Shown: positions 60,938-64,000 of the stretch, one piece after another
How the letters are laid out: every line of letters begins with the position of its first letter
How positions within the stretch are numbered: the first letter of the stretch is position 1
NCBI RefSeq assembly: GCF_001277255.1
Contig: NZ_CP012264.1
Span: forward strand, 2,666,001 to 2,730,000
Source: Cronobacter condimenti 1330
Lineage (GTDB): Bacteria; Pseudomonadota; Gammaproteobacteria; Enterobacterales; Enterobacteriaceae
Length of the DNA: 64,000 bases
Direction: 5' to 3'
Made by a program: the position numbers and the translations under genes
The notes under the pieces: model-generated
What the model was told of the DNA's origin: nothing
What the model saw: only the letters and a program-made list of their open reading frames with translations
Databases searched by the model: none

Positions 60938-62016
60938 GCATTGAAGAACTGGCGCGCGAAAATGTGCGCAATCTGACGCCCTATCAGTCGGCGCGCCGTC
61001 TCGGTGGGAATGGCGATGTGTGGCTAAATGCTAATGAATATCCGCAGGCCGTCGAGTTTCAGCTGACCGCGCAGACGCTCAACCGCTATCCGGAGTGCCA
61101 GCCGAAAACCGTCATTGCGCGTTATGCACAATACGCGGGTGTAAAACCGGAACAGGTGCTGGTAAGCCGTGGCGCGGATGAAGGCATTGAGCTGCTGATC
61201 CGCGCGTTCTGCGAACCCGGCCGTGATGCGGTGCTTTACTGTCCACCCACGTATGGCATGTACAGTGTCAGCGCCGAAACCATTGGTGTTGAGTGCCGCA
61301 CAGTCCAGGCCGTTGACGGCTGGCAACTCGATCTGCCCGCGATTGCTGAACAGCTTGATGGCGTGAAGGTGATTTTCGTCTGCAGCCCTAACAACCCGAC
61401 CGGGCAGCTGATCAACCCGCAGGATCTGCGTGTTCTGCTGGAGATGGCGCGTGGCAAGGCGATCGTCGTCGCTGATGAAGCCTATATTGAGTTCTGCCCG
61501 CAGGCAACGCTCACGGGCTGGCTTGGGGAATACCCGCACCTCGTGGTGCTGCGTACGCTCTCCAAAGCGTTTGCCCTGGCCGGTCTGCGCTGCGGCTTTA
61601 CGCTTGCGAATGAAGAGGTCATCAACCTGCTGCTGAAAGTCATCGCGCCCTACCCGCTTTCCACGCCGGTAGCGGATATCGCCGCCCAGGCGTTAAGCCC
61701 GCAGGGGATCACCGCCATGCGCGAGCGCGTGGCGCAAGTGCTGGTTAATCGCCAGTTTTTGATTGCAGGCCTTCGCGACACGCCCTGTGTCGAGACGATT
61801 TTCGACAGCGAAACTAACTACGTGCTTGCACGGATCACAGCCTCCAGCGCGGTATTTAAATCGCTGTGGGATCAGGGCATTATCTTACGAGACCAGAACA
61901 GACAACCGACACTCAGCGGCTGCCTGCGCATTACCGTCGGCACGCGTGAAGAGTGCCAGCGCGTGATTGACGCCCTGCGTGACCAACCCGGCCTTGTGGC
62001 CACGGAGCGAGTATGA
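60934..62016 (+). CDS. hisC: Histidinol-phosphate aminotransferase HisC
   Basis: PLP enzyme that transfers the amino group to imidazole-acetol phosphate. 360 residues. Features: WLNANEYPQ, CSPNNPTGQLI, VADEAYIEF and TLSKAFALAGLRCGF with the PLP lysine. Overlaps hisD (ATGA) and hisB, so translation is coupled. Confidence 0.98.
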   Translation: MSIEELARENVRNLTPYQSARRLGGNGDVWLNANEYPQAVEFQLTAQTLNRYPECQPKTVIARYAQYAGVKPEQVLVSRGADEGIELLIRAFCEPGRDAVLYCPPTYGMYSVSAETIGVECRTVQAVDGWQLDLPAIAEQLDGVKVIFVCSPNNPTGQLINPQDLRVLLEMARGKAIVVADEAYIEFCPQATLTGWLGEYPHLVVLRTLSKAFALAGLRCGFTLANEEVINLLLKVIAPYPLSTPVADIAAQALSPQGITAMRERVAQVLVNRQFLIAGLRDTPCVETIFDSETNYVLARITASSAVFKSLWDQGIILRDQNRQPTLSGCLRITVGTREECQRVIDALRDQPGLVATERV

Positions 62017-63080
62017 GCCAGAAGTATCTCTTTATTGACCGCGACGGCACGCTGATTGCCGAGCCGCCGGACGATTTCCAGGTGGACCGTTTTGACAAAC
62101 TCGCCTTTGAGCCGGACGCGATCCCTGTGCTGCTGCAGCTGCAAAACGCGGGCTTTAAGCTTGTGATGATCACGAATCAGGACGGCCTTGGCACTGACAG
62201 CCTGCCGCAGGCGGATTTCGACGGCCCGCACAACCTGATGATGCAGATTTTTACGTCTCAGGGCGTGATTTTCGACGACGTGCTGATCTGCCCGCACTTT
62301 CCGACCGACGGCTGCGACTGCCGCAAGCCTAAAACGAAGCTTGTTGAGCGCTACCTTGAATCTGGCGTCATGGACGCGGCGCACAGCTATGTGATTGGCG
62401 ATCGCGCAACCGACGTGGAGCTTGCCGACAACATGGGCATTCAGGGCCTGCGCTATAACCGCGCGGAGCTTAACTGGCCTGCCATCGGTGAGCGCCTGAC
62501 ACGTCGCGATCGCTATGCCCACGTGGAGCGAAGCACGCGCGAAACCCAGATCGATGTGAAAGTCTGGCTCGATCGCGAAGGCGGCAGCAAAATCAATACC
62601 GGCGTCGGTTTCTTCGACCATATGCTTGACCAAATCGCCACCCATGGCGGCTTTCGCATGGAAATCGCGGTGAAGGGCGACCTGTACATCGACGATCATC
62701 ACACCGTGGAAGATACCGGTCTCGCGCTCGGCGAAGCCCTGAAGCTGGCGCTCGGCGACAAACGCGGCATTAATCGTTTCGGTTTTGTGCTGCCAATGGA
62801 TGAGTGTCTGGCGCGCTGCGCGCTTGATATCTCCGGACGCCCGCACCTCGAATATAAAGCCGAGTTCACCTACCAGCGCGTGGGCGATCTCAGCACCGAG
62901 ATGGTCGAGCACTTCTTCCGTTCGCTCTCGTACACCATGGCCGTCACGCTGCATTTGAAAACCAAAGGCAAGAACGATCATCACCGCGTGGAAAGTCTGT
63001 TTAAAGCCTTTGGCCGTACGCTGCGCCAGGCCATCCGTGTGGAAGGCGATACCCTGCCTTCATCAAAAGGAGTGCTGTGA
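62013..63080 (+). CDS. hisB: Bifunctional histidinol-phosphatase / imidazoleglycerol-phosphate dehydratase HisB
   Basis: 355 residues. The N-terminal HAD phosphatase domain (~1-165) has FIDRDGTLIAEPPDDF and a Cys-rich zinc loop (CPHFPTDGCDCRKPK). The C-terminal dehydratase domain (~167-355) has GVGFFDHMLDQIATHGG, DDHHTVEDTGL and a second His cluster KGKNDHHRVE. The fused form is typical of gamma-proteobacteria. Confidence 0.98.
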   Translation: MSQKYLFIDRDGTLIAEPPDDFQVDRFDKLAFEPDAIPVLLQLQNAGFKLVMITNQDGLGTDSLPQADFDGPHNLMMQIFTSQGVIFDDVLICPHFPTDGCDCRKPKTKLVERYLESGVMDAAHSYVIGDRATDVELADNMGIQGLRYNRAELNWPAIGERLTRRDRYAHVERSTRETQIDVKVWLDREGGSKINTGVGFFDHMLDQIATHGGFRMEIAVKGDLYIDDHHTVEDTGLALGEALKLALGDKRGINRFGFVLPMDECLARCALDISGRPHLEYKAEFTYQRVGDLSTEMVEHFFRSLSYTMAVTLHLKTKGKNDHHRVESLFKAFGRTLRQAIRVEGDTLPSSKGVL

Positions 63081-63670
63081 TGAACGTGGTGATACTGGAT
63101 ACCGGCTGCGCCAACCTGCACTCAGTGCAATCCGCCATACGCCGTCACGACTATGCGCCTGTAGTAAGCCGCGACCCGGATGTGGTACTGCGCGCCGATA
63201 AGCTGTTTTTACCAGGCGTCGGCACCGCCGAGGCGGCGATGAACCAGATTATCGAGCGCGACCTGGTGGATCTGATCAAAGCCTGTACACAGCCGGTGCT
63301 CGGGATTTGCCTGGGTATGCAGCTACTCGGCAGCCGTAGCGAAGAGAGCAATGGCGTCGATCTGCTGGGCATTATCGATCAGCCGGTGCCGAAAATGACT
63401 GATCACGGCTTACCGCTGCCGCATATGGGCTGGAACCGCGTGTCAGCGAAAGCGGGTGACCGACTGTTTCGCGGCATTGATGACGACGCCTGGTTTTATT
63501 TCGTGCACAGCTACGCGATGCCAGTGAATGCCAATACCATCGCGCAATGCCATTATGGTGAGCCGTTTACCGCGGCGGTGCAAAAAGATAACTTCTGGGG
63601 GGTGCAGTTCCACCCGGAACGTTCAGGGGCCGCGGGCGCGCAGCTGCTGAAAAACTTCCTGGAGATGTAA
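63080..63670 (+). CDS. hisH: Imidazole glycerol phosphate synthase subunit HisH
   Basis: Glutaminase that feeds ammonia to HisF. 196 residues. Cys nucleophile in LGICLGMQLLG and the His-Glu pair in GVQFHPERSG. ATG at 63080 is chosen (a GTG one codon earlier is in frame); it overlaps the hisB stop by one base, with AAAGGAG at 63066-63072. Confidence 0.97.
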   Translation: MNVVILDTGCANLHSVQSAIRRHDYAPVVSRDPDVVLRADKLFLPGVGTAEAAMNQIIERDLVDLIKACTQPVLGICLGMQLLGSRSEESNGVDLLGIIDQPVPKMTDHGLPLPHMGWNRVSAKAGDRLFRGIDDDAWFYFVHSYAMPVNANTIAQCHYGEPFTAAVQKDNFWGVQFHPERSGAAGAQLLKNFLEM

Positions 63671-64000
63671 ATGATTATTCCGGCTCTGGATTTAATTGAC
63701 GGCACAGTGGTGCGCCTGCATCAGGGCGATTACGGCCAGCAACGCGACTATGGGCAAGACCCGCTGCCGCGTCTGCAGGATTATGAAGCGCAGGGTGCGA
63801 CATTACTGCATCTGGTGGATTTGACCGGTGCGAAAGATCCGGCGAAACGCCAGATCCCGCTGATTCAAAAGCTGGTGGCCGGTGTTGGCGTGCCAGTGCA
63901 GGTCGGCGGCGGCGTGCGCGCTGAAGAGGATGTGGCGGCGTTGCTTAACGCGGGCGTTGCGCGCGTGGTGGTCGGTTCAACGGCGGTAAAAGCGCCGCAT
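63671..64000 (+). CDS. hisA: Phosphoribosylformimino-AICAR-P isomerase HisA (3' end missing)
   Basis: TIM-barrel isomerase of histidine synthesis; the first 110 codons are in the window. The start MIIPALDLIDGTVVRL has the catalytic Asp8, then QVGGGVR and VVVGSTAV. Begins directly after the hisH stop and is cut by the window end. Confidence 0.97.
   Translation, partial: MIIPALDLIDGTVVRLHQGDYGQQRDYGQDPLPRLQDYEAQGATLLHLVDLTGAKDPAKRQIPLIQKLVAGVGVPVQVGGGVRAEEDVAALLNAGVARVVVGSTAVKAPH

Overview
The window is a 64 kb piece of an enterobacterial chromosome of about 55-58% G+C with an Escherichia/Salmonella-like backbone. Protein similarity I can recall, together with the accessory genes, suggests Cronobacter or a close relative (moderate confidence; genus-level placement is inference). 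No prophage, insertion sequence or CRISPR array was found.

Layout. (1) 1-5052: the end of fliK and the operon fliLMNOPQR for the flagellar switch and export gate. (2) 5053-16900: rcsA (capsule regulator, with an upstream RcsAB-type palindrome), dsrB, yodD, yedP, dgcQ, yodC, yedI (apparent TTG start), yedA, the vsr-dcm pair, yedJ, an OmpS1/OmpC-type porin and a DinI-family gene behind a LexA-like site. (3) 16900-25900 is accessory: a zinc-ribbon protein that may descend from a transposase; a secreted 5'-nucleotidase followed by an arylsulfotransferase-fold protein that lacks both a signal peptide and the catalytic histidine; a DJ-1/PfpI - SDR operon with a divergent LysR regulator; and a membrane diguanylate cyclase. 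(4) 26228-43297: tRNA-Ser(CGA), mtfA, then four identical tRNA-Asn(GTT) genes that split the region into cassettes: shiA-cbl-nac (nac has a sigma-54 promoter and an NtrC site), a luciferase-like monooxygenase plus BLUF-EAL photoreceptor plus amn (with a Pho-box candidate), and an orphan type VI secretion module (vgrG, VRR-Nuc nuclease effector, TsiV-type immunity) followed by yeeO. (5) 43298-46991: a second T6SS-like module, a tandemly duplicated DUF3304-like membrane protein gene with a Tle1/DUF2235-type protein whose serine-nucleophile position is Asp, plus a 45-codon remnant of a second copy of that effector. (6) 47130-58354: tmaR, yeeA, sbmC, dacD, an acyltransferase, sbcB, plaP, a PuuE/GabT-like aminotransferase, a PuuD-like hydrolase and yeeZ. 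(7) 58464-64000: the his operon, with its promoter, leader peptide, attenuator and hisGDCBHA (hisA cut by the window end).

How genes work together: the fli genes build the rotor C-ring and export gate; Dcm methylates CCWGG and Vsr repairs the T:G mismatches that follow 5-methylcytosine deamination; Nac and Cbl extend nitrogen and sulfur starvation control; three c-di-GMP enzymes (two GGDEF cyclases and one light-responsive EAL protein) may tune motility versus attachment; PlaP, the aminotransferase and the PuuD-like hydrolase fit putrescine import and breakdown; the two T6SS modules are competition genes located beside tRNA-Asn copies.
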